The translations under genes and the position numbers were made by a program. Below are positions 1 to 8,671 of a stretch of DNA of 64,000 nucleotides, one piece after another. Numbering within the stretch: position 1 is the stretch's first letter; each line of letters starts with the position of its first letter. Source of the DNA: Salinicola halophyticus (GTDB lineage: Bacteria > Pseudomonadota > Gammaproteobacteria > Pseudomonadales > Halomonadaceae); NCBI RefSeq assembly GCF_003206695.1, contig NZ_PZJN01000002.1:53475-117474 (forward strand), read 5' to 3'. The notes beneath the pieces were generated by a model. The model did not search any database. It was given only the letters and a program-made list of their open reading frames with translations, and had not been told where the DNA came from.

Positions 1-551
1 AGCGCCGCGTCGCTTTCGACGAATTCGGCCGAGGCGGCCAGCTTCACTTCTCCGCCGTCGCTGACCCAGTGACCGAAGTCGGCCATGGTAGAGAGGTCGT
101 TGTCACCGGCCACGTCCTGGCGAACGGCGATGGCCCAGGTGTTGTTGGCGGGCGCCGGCGTCAACCAGGCCAGCTGGTGTGCTTCGCTGTCGGCGGCCTT
201 GATCTTGTCGTAGCCGGCCTGTTCGTCTTTCCACGCCGGGTCGTCGGTGGTGTCGGTGAAGAAGGCGCCGTTGCCGGTATATTCGGGATAGAGATCGATA
301 TCCCCGGCGACGAGTGCCTGGCGCACGATGTTGGTCGGACCGAGCTCCAGCCGGCTGTCGACCGGTAGATCGGCGTTCTCCAGCACGTCGACGATCATGT
401 TGCCGAGCAGAGAGCCTTCGGTATCGATCTTGGAGGCCACCCGAATCGGTTGCTGGTCATCCTGGGCCATGGCCTGACCGATGCCGAGACTGGCGGTGAT
501 CGCCGCTGCGGCGACGGAAGTGACGAAATGGGTCGTGAGCGACTGGCGCAT
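1..551 (-). CDS. Osmoprotectant/glycine betaine ABC transporter substrate-binding protein (C-terminus cut by window edge)
   Basis: The frame opens at ATG 551 and runs off the left edge, giving about 183 residues. The N-terminus is a Sec signal peptide ending near AQAMAQ, so the product should be exported to the periplasm. The mature start (IRVASKIDTEGSLLGNMI) and the later ELGPTNIVRQALVAGDIDLYPEYTG block are typical of the OpuAC/YehZ (OsmF) family, which binds quaternary-amine osmoprotectants for an ABC importer. An AAAGGA Shine-Dalgarno lies 8 nt before the ATG. The permease and ATPase genes, if linked, lie outside the window. The ligand is not decided by the visible part. Confidence 0.85.
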   Translation of the reverse strand, partial: MRQSLTTHFVTSVAAAAITASLGIGQAMAQDDQQPIRVASKIDTEGSLLGNMIVDVLENADLPVDSRLELGPTNIVRQALVAGDIDLYPEYTGNGAFFTDTTDDPAWKDEQAGYDKIKAADSEAHQLAWLTPAPANNTWAIAVRQDVAGDNDLSTMADFGHWVSDGGEVKLAASAEFVESDAA

Positions 552-910
552 GTTGGCATTCCTTTGCGATCGATGAACTCAAGGCTCGATTGTTGCAGAG
601 CAGCCATCGACAATGGCGACTCCCGGTGGCCCGCCGACGAGGCTGGCCTGACTCGTGCAGGTAGAGTCTGAGTTTAGCGGGAGTGCGCCCGGTCGACCAG
701 CCGATGCCGAGCCTGACGCTAGCTGCTAGGCTAGGAGTCATGGTGGGGCGTTGGATGATCCGTTGTCGATTCGATACTTATGCGACATTCTGTTCGACGA
801 GACAGGGCATTCGGCACGGTGTTTTCAGAACAGCGTTTCCAGCAAATCGCATTCAGAAAGTCGTATTCAGAAAGTCGTATCTAAAAAATCGTACTCAACA
901 GGAGCAGGCG
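552..910. other. Intergenic region between divergent genes
   Basis: About 360 bp separates the leftward binding-protein gene from the rightward I78 lipoprotein gene. It should carry both promoters, but I cannot assign a clear -35/-10 pair. Its right end holds a 14-bp tandem repeat annotated separately. No convincing gene is seen. Confidence 0.5.
851..892. repeat. 14-bp tandem repeat, 3 copies, in a 5' leader
   Basis: Two identical copies of ATTCAGAAAGTCGT are followed by a diverged copy ATCTAAAAAATCGT, with a weaker partial copy upstream. The array ends 18 nt before the ATG of the I78-family lipoprotein, so it lies in its leader or promoter. It is AT-rich compared with its surroundings. Confidence 0.8.
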
Positions 911-1228
911 ATGAAGATTCCCGGCGCGGCAATGATTATCAGCGGCATGCTATTGGCGGGTTGCAGCACCGCACCCGAACCCGATCAGGCGCCGCCGCCA
1001 CCCGATGTGAAATCGGTTCCTGAAGATGCCTGCGGCGCCCAGAAAGTGGGCAGTCTGGTGGGCGAGATCCTGACGGACGAGCTGCAGGCACGTATCGGCG
1101 AGCGCTCGCGCGCCGAGAACATTCGTGTCGTGGAACCCGGCAAGAACTACACCATGGATTATCGATCCGAGCGTCTCAACATCAAGGTCGATCAGCAGCG
1201 CAAGATCACCGATATCGCCTGCGGTTGA
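911..1228 (+). CDS. Small lipoprotein of the I78 peptidase-inhibitor family
   Basis: This 105-residue protein has a lipoprotein signal peptide with lipobox LLAGC (Cys18), so it is probably anchored in an outer or inner membrane facing the periplasm. After a proline-rich linker comes one I78-like domain: ACGAQKVGSLVGE, then an Arg-rich stretch and a terminal NIKVDQQRKITDIACG strand. Family I78 members inhibit serine proteases such as elastase and subtilisin; the target here is unknown. The ATG at 911 is chosen because the signal peptide starts there and AGGAG lies just upstream. The frame is open further upstream, but that part would be read through the leader repeat. A hairpin terminator follows. 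Confidence 0.75.
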   Translation: MKIPGAAMIISGMLLAGCSTAPEPDQAPPPPDVKSVPEDACGAQKVGSLVGEILTDELQARIGERSRAENIRVVEPGKNYTMDYRSERLNIKVDQQRKITDIACG

Positions 1229-1290
1229 GACCAGGAATTCGCCAACGCCCGCCTGGGCGGACTGTTGATCGTCTACAGCAGCGTGCGTCG

Positions 1291-1316
1291 AGGGCCGGCC
1301 AATCACCGGCCCTTTT
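1291..1316 (+). terminator. Intrinsic terminator after the I78 lipoprotein gene
   Basis: An 8-bp stem AGGGCCGG / CCGGCCCT with a 7-nt loop is followed by a short T-run, about 60 bp after the stop codon. Confidence 0.7.
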
Positions 1317-1431
1317 CATGCCCGCATGTCGGGTCAGGCACGCAATCGTTTTTGCGCCAATGTCATCCCCGTGGACGCCACTGGAACGGCATCGGCGGGA
1401 ATAACGCGCATCGATTGAACGAGGAGTCACC

Positions 1432-2487
1432 ATGCTACGTACCGAAGTCATCACCGAAGGCACGCTGACCTGTTTTCCTTCCGGGCTGACCTACGACGAC
1501 GGTTCACTCGTCAACGTCGAGGTCTCGGCCGTGGTTTTCGACGGCCAGCGCCTGATTCTGGCCAGCGACAAGCCGATTCCCGGTGAAAGCCGGTCAGCCG
1601 CTTTTGCTTTCGATCTGATCGATGGCCTGCCGGATCCGGCCAGCCATCGCTTCCTGACGGCCGAGGCCATTCGGCGCGCCGTCAAGTACGAGGATTTCGC
1701 ACTGACCGTCGATGGCCGCTATATCCTGGCGACCACCGGTTTCGATCGTATCGATGACGAGAGCCACGATCTCAATGCCTACAATCATCTGCTGATCTGG
1801 CCGGTGGGCGACCCGGACCGCGTGCAGGTCGTCGACCCGGATCCACGCGACGGCGTCGAAGGTTCGCTGGAGCTGAGACGTAAGCTCGATGACGCCATCG
1901 GCGTGCCCTACTACAAGATCGAAGGGCTGGCGGCAGTGCCGTCGCGGCCCGATCTTGGCGAAGAGAGCGACGGCCTGCTGCTGTTCGGGGTACGCGAGCA
2001 AGGACAGGCCCATGACGACTTCGAGTACGTGGCTCGCGTGGTGGGCGTGCACTACCGCATGACGGTCGACGGCAATCTCGAGTTCGTCGACGAGCTCTGC
2101 GAGCGCTATCGCTTCCAGCCCTCCGAGTATGCCGGCGTTCGCCATATCTGCGGGCTCTCGAGTCTCGAGTACGACCCCTACAACGATCGTCTCTATCTGA
2201 TGGCCAGTTTCGAAATCGAGGACGAGGAGGGCGAACAGACCGGTGGCTATTTATGGTCGATGTCGCTGGCCGACTTGAGCAGTGGCGCCAGCCCGTCGAT
2301 CGTCGAGGACGCCCACGGCGAAGTGCTGGAGTTCGAACACAAGGCCGAGGGGTTGGCGGTGCTCGATACCGAGCGGCTGTTCGTCGCCTACGACAACGAT
2401 CGCGACATGACGCTGGGCCGGATCGACGAGCGCGACGAACGGGAAGCCTGCGAGGCGCCCTACACGGTGCTTCGGATCATCGACTGA
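1432..2487 (+). CDS. Beta-propeller-like protein of unknown function
   Basis: The 351-residue product has no signal peptide or membrane segment. It is rich in Asp/Glu and in short beta-strand blocks such as VSAVVFDGQRLILASDKP, GRYILATTGFD and YKIEGLAAVP. The last resembles the phytase-like/DUF3616 style of propeller repeat, where a substrate or metal site faces the central channel. The block HICGLSSLEYDPYNDRLYLMAS and the late HKAEGLAVLD repeat the KxEGLA motif, which supports internal repeats. GGAG lies 7 nt before the ATG. No linked gene suggests a role. I do not assign a function. Confidence 0.6.
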   Translation: MLRTEVITEGTLTCFPSGLTYDDGSLVNVEVSAVVFDGQRLILASDKPIPGESRSAAFAFDLIDGLPDPASHRFLTAEAIRRAVKYEDFALTVDGRYILATTGFDRIDDESHDLNAYNHLLIWPVGDPDRVQVVDPDPRDGVEGSLELRRKLDDAIGVPYYKIEGLAAVPSRPDLGEESDGLLLFGVREQGQAHDDFEYVARVVGVHYRMTVDGNLEFVDELCERYRFQPSEYAGVRHICGLSSLEYDPYNDRLYLMASFEIEDEEGEQTGGYLWSMSLADLSSGASPSIVEDAHGEVLEFEHKAEGLAVLDTERLFVAYDNDRDMTLGRIDERDEREACEAPYTVLRIID

Positions 2488-2629
2488 GGCTGCGAATCCT
2501 TCTGACGCCATGAGTCTCAGGCTGACGCTCCGGATCTTTGGCTGACGCGTCTGGCTCATCGAGTCGTTGCCTGCGCGTTGCGAATGTACGACAGTCGGCT
2601 TTCACGACGTGATTCACAGAGGCAGGACG

Positions 2630-3166
2630 ATGTTGAAGGATTCCCCGCAACACTATGGGTCGGTCACCCGAGCCTTTCACTGGCTGATCGCGTTGCTGGT
2701 CATCGCGCAGTTGACCAGCGTGTTCTCCAGCTTTCTGTGGGAGCACAACGCCTATAGTCAGCTGATTTTGCCCTGGCACACGACGATCGGGGTCAGTGTC
2801 CTGACCGTGATGGCAATACGCACGCTGTGGGCCCTGTCGCAGCTGTCACGGCGGCCCGCCCATGAAGGGAGACTGCAGCGCCTGGCCATCACCGGGCACG
2901 TCATCATGTATGCCCTGCTGATATTGATGCCGCTGTCAGGCGCTCTGATGACCTGGGGCTCGGGTTACGGCATTCATGTGTTCGGTACGGCCTGGTTCGA
3001 AGGCGCCGACGCGCCGTGGGCCGCCGGTTTCGGCAAGCTTCACGGCACCTTCGCCTGGCTGCTGTCGTTCATGATCGTGGGGCACATCGTCATGGCGATG
3101 TATCACCATTTCGGTCGCCGGGACGACACCCTGCGCCGGATGCTGGGGCGCAAGGATCCCGGCTGA
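2630..3166 (+). CDS. Cytochrome b561 family protein
   Basis: The 178-residue inner-membrane protein has four predicted transmembrane helices. Their histidines suit two haem b groups: His17 in TRAFHWLIAL, His49 in LPWHTTIG, one in AITGHVIMYA and one in MIVGHIVMAMYHH. The family (YceJ/CybB-like) moves electrons between quinol and periplasmic acceptors, and some members have been linked to superoxide oxidation. The ATG at 2630 starts the typical KDSPQHYGSVTRAFHW N-terminus; an upstream in-frame ATG would add 21 residues without homology. The gene stands alone and converges on the next one. Confidence 0.88.
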   Translation: MLKDSPQHYGSVTRAFHWLIALLVIAQLTSVFSSFLWEHNAYSQLILPWHTTIGVSVLTVMAIRTLWALSQLSRRPAHEGRLQRLAITGHVIMYALLILMPLSGALMTWGSGYGIHVFGTAWFEGADAPWAAGFGKLHGTFAWLLSFMIVGHIVMAMYHHFGRRDDTLRRMLGRKDPG

Positions 3167-3189
3167 CCGTTCGGCTCACGTTCCGAGGC

Positions 3190-4242
3190 CTATTCGGGGC
3201 GGGCGTCATGGCGCGTTCTCGGCTCGCTGAGTTCGCTTTTCCAGCGCTTCACGGCGACCTGCTCCTTGAGCAGTTCCAGCATGTCGATCAGCACCTGCTG
3301 AGTGACCCGATCGGTCCTGTCGTCGACCTGCAGCCAGGCATCCACACCGCTGCCGACCAGGTCGGTCATCAGCGAGTGAAAATGCGGCGAGCGCAGCCCG
3401 TCGATGGCCTCGTGAACCACGCGGCTGGCGATATCGCTGAGACTGCGTTCGATACTCTCGGCCACGGCATCACCCATGGGCAGACGGCGCAGACGGCGCA
3501 GCTCGTCGTTCTCTTCCATCGTTCTGGCCACCAGCGCGGCGACGTAACGATGCACCTGTTGGTGGTTCTCGGCGTAGCCCTTGTTGATCGTTCGCTCCAG
3601 ACGCGCCGCCACCTCATCGACCAGGGCCGCCCTGCGCGGCTGAATCACTTCGTTCGAGATGCGCTGGGTCAGGTGCTGGCTGTCCCGAATCTCGTTCTGC
3701 ATGTCTTCCAGCAGATTGATCGCCACACGGTCGGAAATCTCCTCCATCAGCACGCCGTAGTAAGTGCGGTAGAAGCGGTAGAGACGCCAGCGGGTGATGT
3801 CGATCACGCCCAGCCGCTGCAGCCGGACGAGCAGCGAGATCACGCGCAGCACACGCAGCAGTCGGAAGCCGGCCAGGGGAATGCAGCCAAGCACGTCGTA
3901 CCAGTGCACGAACGGATAGAAAAACCACCGCGCGTAGCGTTTCTGGGCGATCGCGATGGCCCAGCCCAGCAGCACGTCGAAGATGAAGATGGCGACGAAG
4001 CAGAGATCGATCTCGACGAAATTGGCCCGGATCGTGGTGTCGTAGGCGTCGTGAAGGCCCGGCGCGACAGCTTCGAAGGCGGCGTTGAGCGGCGCGATCA
4101 GATAGAGGCTATCGAAAAGCAGCAGTGCCAGGTTGATCGCCACCAGCGCGATGACGGCGAAATCCCAGACCAGCAGCAGTCTCTCGCTGAGCGGGCTTAG
4201 CCGCCGTGTGGCGCGTGGATGGCGAGGGTCGGCTTCAGGCAT
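3190..4242 (-). CDS. Voltage-sensor-like membrane protein without a pore domain
   Basis: This 350-residue protein has four hydrophobic segments in its first 150 residues. Helix 2 (about 73-98) carries Glu77, Asp79 and Asp89, helix 3 carries Asp116, and helix 4 has Arg at 127, 130, 133, 140 and 143. That is the layout of a voltage-sensor domain of the ion-transport superfamily. No S5-P-S6 pore follows. The remaining 190 residues are hydrophilic and helical (SQHLTQRISNEVIQ, MEENDELRRLRRL) and probably cytosolic. Possible roles are a proton-channel-like or voltage-responsive protein, or a sensor for another partner. The stop lies 24 bp from the convergent cytochrome gene. Confidence 0.6.
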   Translation of the reverse strand: MPEADPRHPRATRRLSPLSERLLLVWDFAVIALVAINLALLLFDSLYLIAPLNAAFEAVAPGLHDAYDTTIRANFVEIDLCFVAIFIFDVLLGWAIAIAQKRYARWFFYPFVHWYDVLGCIPLAGFRLLRVLRVISLLVRLQRLGVIDITRWRLYRFYRTYYGVLMEEISDRVAINLLEDMQNEIRDSQHLTQRISNEVIQPRRAALVDEVAARLERTINKGYAENHQQVHRYVAALVARTMEENDELRRLRRLPMGDAVAESIERSLSDIASRVVHEAIDGLRSPHFHSLMTDLVGSGVDAWLQVDDRTDRVTQQVLIDMLELLKEQVAVKRWKSELSEPRTRHDARPE

Positions 4243-4302
4243 CGAACGTCCTTGTCCGCAAGGGCAGCGTGATCGGTTGGTATGTCGCGGAGATCGACCG
4301 TG

Positions 4303-4821
4303 TCATTGACCGGCCGGGTAGGCCTTGAGATGCGCGGCTACGGCGCTGCGTTCTGCCTCGGCTTCCTGCTTGCGCAATGTCTTGCGTAGCGCGGCCTTCT
4401 CGAAGCGTAGCTTCTGGAGCGGCGTGTTCAATTCCAGTGCCGGCACCGGGACCGGGTTCCCGTCGCTATCGACGGCGACCATGGTCAGGTAGCAGCTGTT
4501 GGTATGCCGGATCACTCGCTCCTGGATCGACTCTGCCAGCACCTTGATGCCGACCTCCATCGACGAGCGGCCGACGTGGTTGATCGTCGCCAGAAAGGTC
4601 ACCAGCTCGCCGACATGGATCGGCTGCTTGAACAGCACCTGATCGACCGAGAGCGTCACCACGTAGCTGCCGGCATAGCGGCTGGCGCAGGCATAGGCGA
4701 CTTCGTCGAGCTTCTTGAGAATCGCCCCGCCATGGACCTTGCCACTGAAGTTGGCCATGTCTGGGGTCATGAGTACGGTCATCGACAGTTCATGCTGTCG
4801 AGGCAGGTCATCGGGCGTCAC
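4303..4821 (-). CDS. Acyl-CoA thioesterase, hotdog fold (YciA/cytosolic type)
   Basis: The product is about 172 residues with one hotdog domain, including MANFSGKVHGGAILKKLDEVAYACASRYAG. The N-F-S-G-x-V-H-G-G-x-x-L-K-x-x-D motif is the family active-site signature. The enzyme hydrolyses acyl-CoA thioesters in the cytoplasm. The tail (res 125-172) is basic and helical. I chose the GTG at 4821, preceded by GAGGA. An ATG at 4863 would add 14 residues but has no Shine-Dalgarno. It is separated from the atoE-like gene behind it by a long hairpin. Confidence 0.82.
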   Translation of the reverse strand: MTPDDLPRQHELSMTVLMTPDMANFSGKVHGGAILKKLDEVAYACASRYAGSYVVTLSVDQVLFKQPIHVGELVTFLATINHVGRSSMEVGIKVLAESIQERVIRHTNSCYLTMVAVDSDGNPVPVPALELNTPLQKLRFEKAALRKTLRKQEAEAERSAVAAHLKAYPAGQ

Positions 4822-4900
4822 GGTGTCCTCGGAATGGCGGCAAGACGTTATTGTGCGCCACATGTAAGCACGTTTCGCCGCAGCTGCCCATCGATCGGCC

Positions 4901-4936
4901 CGAACGCCGGCTTCTGCGGTGGGAAGCCGGCGTTCG
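4901..4936 (-). terminator. Hairpin between atoE-like and thioesterase genes
   Basis: A perfect 13-bp stem CGAACGCCGGCTT / AAGCCGGCGTTCG with a 10-nt loop lies just after the atoE-like stop on the minus strand. No clear U-run follows, so it may be a weak terminator or an mRNA 3'-end stabiliser. Confidence 0.55.
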
Positions 4937-4961
4937 AAAAGGCGCTACCGACAGCCAGTGG

Positions 4962-6275
4962 CTACAGCAAGGTCAGTCCCAGCCCGATCACCACGCCGGT
5001 GACCACCAGCTGAATCAGGCAGAAGCCCATGATGTCCTTGGCGTTGAGGCCGGCAATGGCGAGAACGGGAAGCGCCCAGAACGGCTGCAGCAGATTGGTC
5101 CAGGCATCGCCCCAGGCCACCCCCATGGCGACGCGAGACACATCGGCCCCCAGCGCTTCGGCGGCCGGCAGCATGACCGGAGCCTGGACCGCCCACTGGC
5201 CACCGCCGGAAGGGATGAACAGGTTGACCACGCCGGCACTGATGAATGACCAGAACGGCAGCGTGTCGGCGTTGGCGATGGCGACGAACATCTCGGACAG
5301 CGACTGCGCCAGACCGGACTGCATCATGATCCCCATGATCCCGGCATAGAACGGAAACTGGATGACGATGCCGGCGCCGCCCTTGATCGCCTCGTTGAGG
5401 CTGGTGAGCAGACTTCTTGGCGTCCGATGCAGCACGATGGCCAGCATCAGGAACAGCAGGTTGACGCTGTTGAGGTTGAGCCCGCCGCCGGCGAAGACGA
5501 AATAGTAGGCCAGGTAGAGCAGCCCCGGGATACCCACTAGCAGCGACAGCAGCGTACTGGTCTCGAGCCGATCAGCCGGACGGGTGATGGCGTTCGGATC
5601 GGGGCTCGGCGGTTCGGCCAGCTGCTCGCGACTGACGAAGACGCTCTCCTCTTCCGGCGGCAGCATCCAGCGATTGATCAGCGGCATGATCACGAACAAG
5701 GCCGCGACGATGATCAGGTTGTAGGCGGCGAAGATCGTCTGCGAGGTGGGGATGATACCGATCTGGTCCTCGCTGAAATGGCCCGGCGTGGCGATGGTCA
5801 GCGGAATCGAGCCGGCAAGACCGCCATGCCAGACCACGAAGCCGGAGTAGGCGCTGGCGATCAGCAGGCGGTAGTCGACCCGCACCTGGCGTGCCAGCGC
5901 CTTGGCGAACAGCGCCCCGACGACCAGGCCGAAGCCCCAGTTGATCCAGCTCGCGGCCAGCGACACCAGCGTGACCAGAATGATGGCGCGGGCCGGAGTC
6001 CGGGCGGTAGCGGCAAGTCTGTCCAGCAGCCGCTTCAGCGGCGGCGAGTTGGCGAGCATGAAGCCGGTGATCAGGACCAGCAACATCTGCATCGAGAACG
6101 ACAGTAACCCCCAGAAGCCGTCGCCCCAGTACTGAATCACCGCCAGCGGCGTCTGCTGTTCGAACAGCATGGCGGCCAGCGCGGCGATGATCGTCAACAG
6201 CAGCACGAAGATATAGGGGTCGGGCAGATAACGCTCGACCAGCTTGACCGCGGGGCGGGAAAGGCGCTGCAACAT
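4962..6275 (-). CDS. atoE: Short-chain fatty acid transporter, AtoE family
   Basis: The 437-residue protein is very hydrophobic, with about 11-12 membrane segments. The N-terminal VERYLPDPYIFVLLLTIIAAL, the SWINWGFGLVVGALFAK block and the VNLFIPSGGGQWAVQAPVM block are typical of AtoE carriers, which bring acetoacetate, butyrate and other short-chain acids into the cell. No ato catabolic genes (atoDAB) are linked here, so the substrate is inferred from family only. A 13-bp hairpin follows the stop. Confidence 0.85.
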   Translation of the reverse strand: MLQRLSRPAVKLVERYLPDPYIFVLLLTIIAALAAMLFEQQTPLAVIQYWGDGFWGLLSFSMQMLLVLITGFMLANSPPLKRLLDRLAATARTPARAIILVTLVSLAASWINWGFGLVVGALFAKALARQVRVDYRLLIASAYSGFVVWHGGLAGSIPLTIATPGHFSEDQIGIIPTSQTIFAAYNLIIVAALFVIMPLINRWMLPPEEESVFVSREQLAEPPSPDPNAITRPADRLETSTLLSLLVGIPGLLYLAYYFVFAGGGLNLNSVNLLFLMLAIVLHRTPRSLLTSLNEAIKGGAGIVIQFPFYAGIMGIMMQSGLAQSLSEMFVAIANADTLPFWSFISAGVVNLFIPSGGGQWAVQAPVMLPAAEALGADVSRVAMGVAWGDAWTNLLQPFWALPVLAIAGLNAKDIMGFCLIQLVVTGVVIGLGLTLL

Positions 6276-6349
6276 GGCGTGGGATCTCGTCGGGTAACCG
6301 TTAGCGCGAGCCTACCCGATCCTTCCCGGAATCATCAGTCAACCTTGGT

Positions 6350-7741
6350 CTAGTGGCTTGATTCCGGGGAGATTTCGCTCCCGTGTTCCGGTGACCAGCG
6401 CGTTTTGCGATAGCGCAGGTAACAGAGCCCGAGCGAGGCCGAGCGGATGAAGGTGAAGAACAGAAACGAAAACCACAGGCCGTGATTGCCGTAGTCCTGG
6501 GTCAGCCACCACATCGGCAGGTAGCAGGCGATCGCCAGCCAGACGGTATCGCGCATGGCGCGGCTCTCGGTGGCGCCGATGAAGACGCCGTCGAGCAGAT
6601 AGCTCCACACCGCCAGCGCCGGCATCGCGATCATCCACGGCAGGTAGTCGGCGGCAGTGGCGCGAACTTCCGGCAGGTCGGTGAGCAGCGATATCAGACC
6701 GTCGCCGGCGACCGCGAACAGCAGCATCGAAGCGCCCGCGACCAGCAGCGACAACCTGCCGGCGGCGCGCACGGCGTCGCCGAAGTCGTGCCAGTCACGC
6801 CGCCCTACGGAGCGCCCGGTGAGCGCCTCGGCGGCATTGGCGAAGCCATCCAGCGCGAACGAGGTGAGCATGATGAATTGCAGCAGCACGGCATTGGCGG
6901 CGAGCACGGTATCACCGAAATTGGCACCCTGGGCGATGAAGAATGCCTGGGCGAACAATAGTCCCAACGTGCGCACGAACAGATGCTGGTTGACGCGAAT
7001 CAGCGCCGAGTAGCGCTCCCATACCCACAGCGCCTGGCGTGACAGCGACCCGCCGAGATCGCGGCAGTGCACGGCGACCCGCCACAGCCCGAAGGCCAGG
7101 GCGCTGTAATCGGCAATCAACGAGGCCCAGGCCACGCCGTCGCTGGCCAGGCCGAAGCCGACCACGAACAGCAGGTCGAGCACGATGTTGACGCCGTTGG
7201 TGAGCAGCAGAATCGCCAGGGTGATCCGTGTCTTCTGCTGGCCGATGAACCAGCCCAGGATCGCGTAGTTGGCCAGCACCGCCGGCGCCGAGAAGATACG
7301 AATGTGAGCGTAGCTGGCGGCGAGCGACATCGCCGCTTCGCTGCCATCGAGCAGCCACAGGCCGAGATCGATCAGCGGTTTCGACAGCACGATCAGCGCC
7401 AGCCCGATCAGCGCCGCCATCACCAGCGACTGCGCCAGCAGCAGCCTTACGCCGCTGTCGTCCTCGCGACCCATCGCCTGGGACGTCAGCCCGGTGGTGC
7501 CCATGCGCAGAAAACCGAAGCCCCAGTAGAGAAAGCTGAACAGCGTCGCGCCCAGCGTCACCGCGGCCAGATAGCGCGAATCCGGCAGGTGACCGACGAC
7601 GGCCGTGTCCACCAGACCCAGCAGCGGCACGGTGATATTGGAGAGGATGATCGGCCAGGCCAGCTGCCAGATGTGAGCGGTGGTGTAGCGTCTGATCGGG
7701 TCGGGGCTTTCGCCATCAGGGCGAGCGTCGGGTTGAGCCAC
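6350..7741 (-). CDS. dinF: MATE-family multidrug efflux transporter, DinF type
   Basis: The protein is about 463 residues with twelve predicted membrane helices in two related halves. HIWQLAWPIILSNITVPLLGLVDTAVVGHLPD opens the first half, and NAAEALTGRSVGRRDW marks the second. DinF-branch MATE proteins export drugs and other organic cations using a Na+ or H+ gradient at the inner membrane. GTG 7741 is chosen because AAGGAA lies 3 nt ahead and the length then matches the family. An upstream ATG would add 32 poorly conserved residues. It is followed by atoE in the same direction with a 75-bp gap. Confidence 0.88.
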   Translation of the reverse strand: MAQPDARPDGESPDPIRRYTTAHIWQLAWPIILSNITVPLLGLVDTAVVGHLPDSRYLAAVTLGATLFSFLYWGFGFLRMGTTGLTSQAMGREDDSGVRLLLAQSLVMAALIGLALIVLSKPLIDLGLWLLDGSEAAMSLAASYAHIRIFSAPAVLANYAILGWFIGQQKTRITLAILLLTNGVNIVLDLLFVVGFGLASDGVAWASLIADYSALAFGLWRVAVHCRDLGGSLSRQALWVWERYSALIRVNQHLFVRTLGLLFAQAFFIAQGANFGDTVLAANAVLLQFIMLTSFALDGFANAAEALTGRSVGRRDWHDFGDAVRAAGRLSLLVAGASMLLFAVAGDGLISLLTDLPEVRATAADYLPWMIAMPALAVWSYLLDGVFIGATESRAMRDTVWLAIACYLPMWWLTQDYGNHGLWFSFLFFTFIRSASLGLCYLRYRKTRWSPEHGSEISPESSH

Positions 7742-7825
7742 GCGTTCCTTGCCTCTTTTCAGTGCCGATGGAATCCGGTGCCTCGATGAAGATGTCAGCG
7801 ATTTGCCGTCAGAGAGCCAACAGAA

Positions 7826-7850
7826 CAACGCCGCCAAGGAGGCGGCGTTG
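7826..7850. terminator. Bidirectional-type hairpin between ferredoxin and MATE genes
   Basis: A perfect 10-bp stem CAACGCCGCC / GGCGGCGTTG with a 5-nt loop lies between the MATE gene's upstream region and the ferredoxin stop. It probably ends the coaD-ferredoxin transcript. The T-run on that strand is imperfect. Confidence 0.55.
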
Positions 7851-7889
7851 TAGAAAGTCAGTCCAGATCGACGCTGCGGGCATGAATCG

Positions 7890-8649
<760 letters not shown>

Positions 8650-8671
8650 TCAAGGCACTCCGCGCTCGTAT

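Noticed and set aside
2485..2557. Possible tandem repeat after the beta-propeller gene (GGCTGACGC-like)
   Set aside because: Only two partly matching units can be aligned. It is too degenerate to call, though it fits the stop-codon position of the other arrays.
3016..4200. Plus-strand frame overlapping the voltage-sensor-like gene
   Set aside because: It has Gln/His/Asp-rich shadow composition and begins inside cytochrome b561. The minus-strand product has coherent membrane helices.
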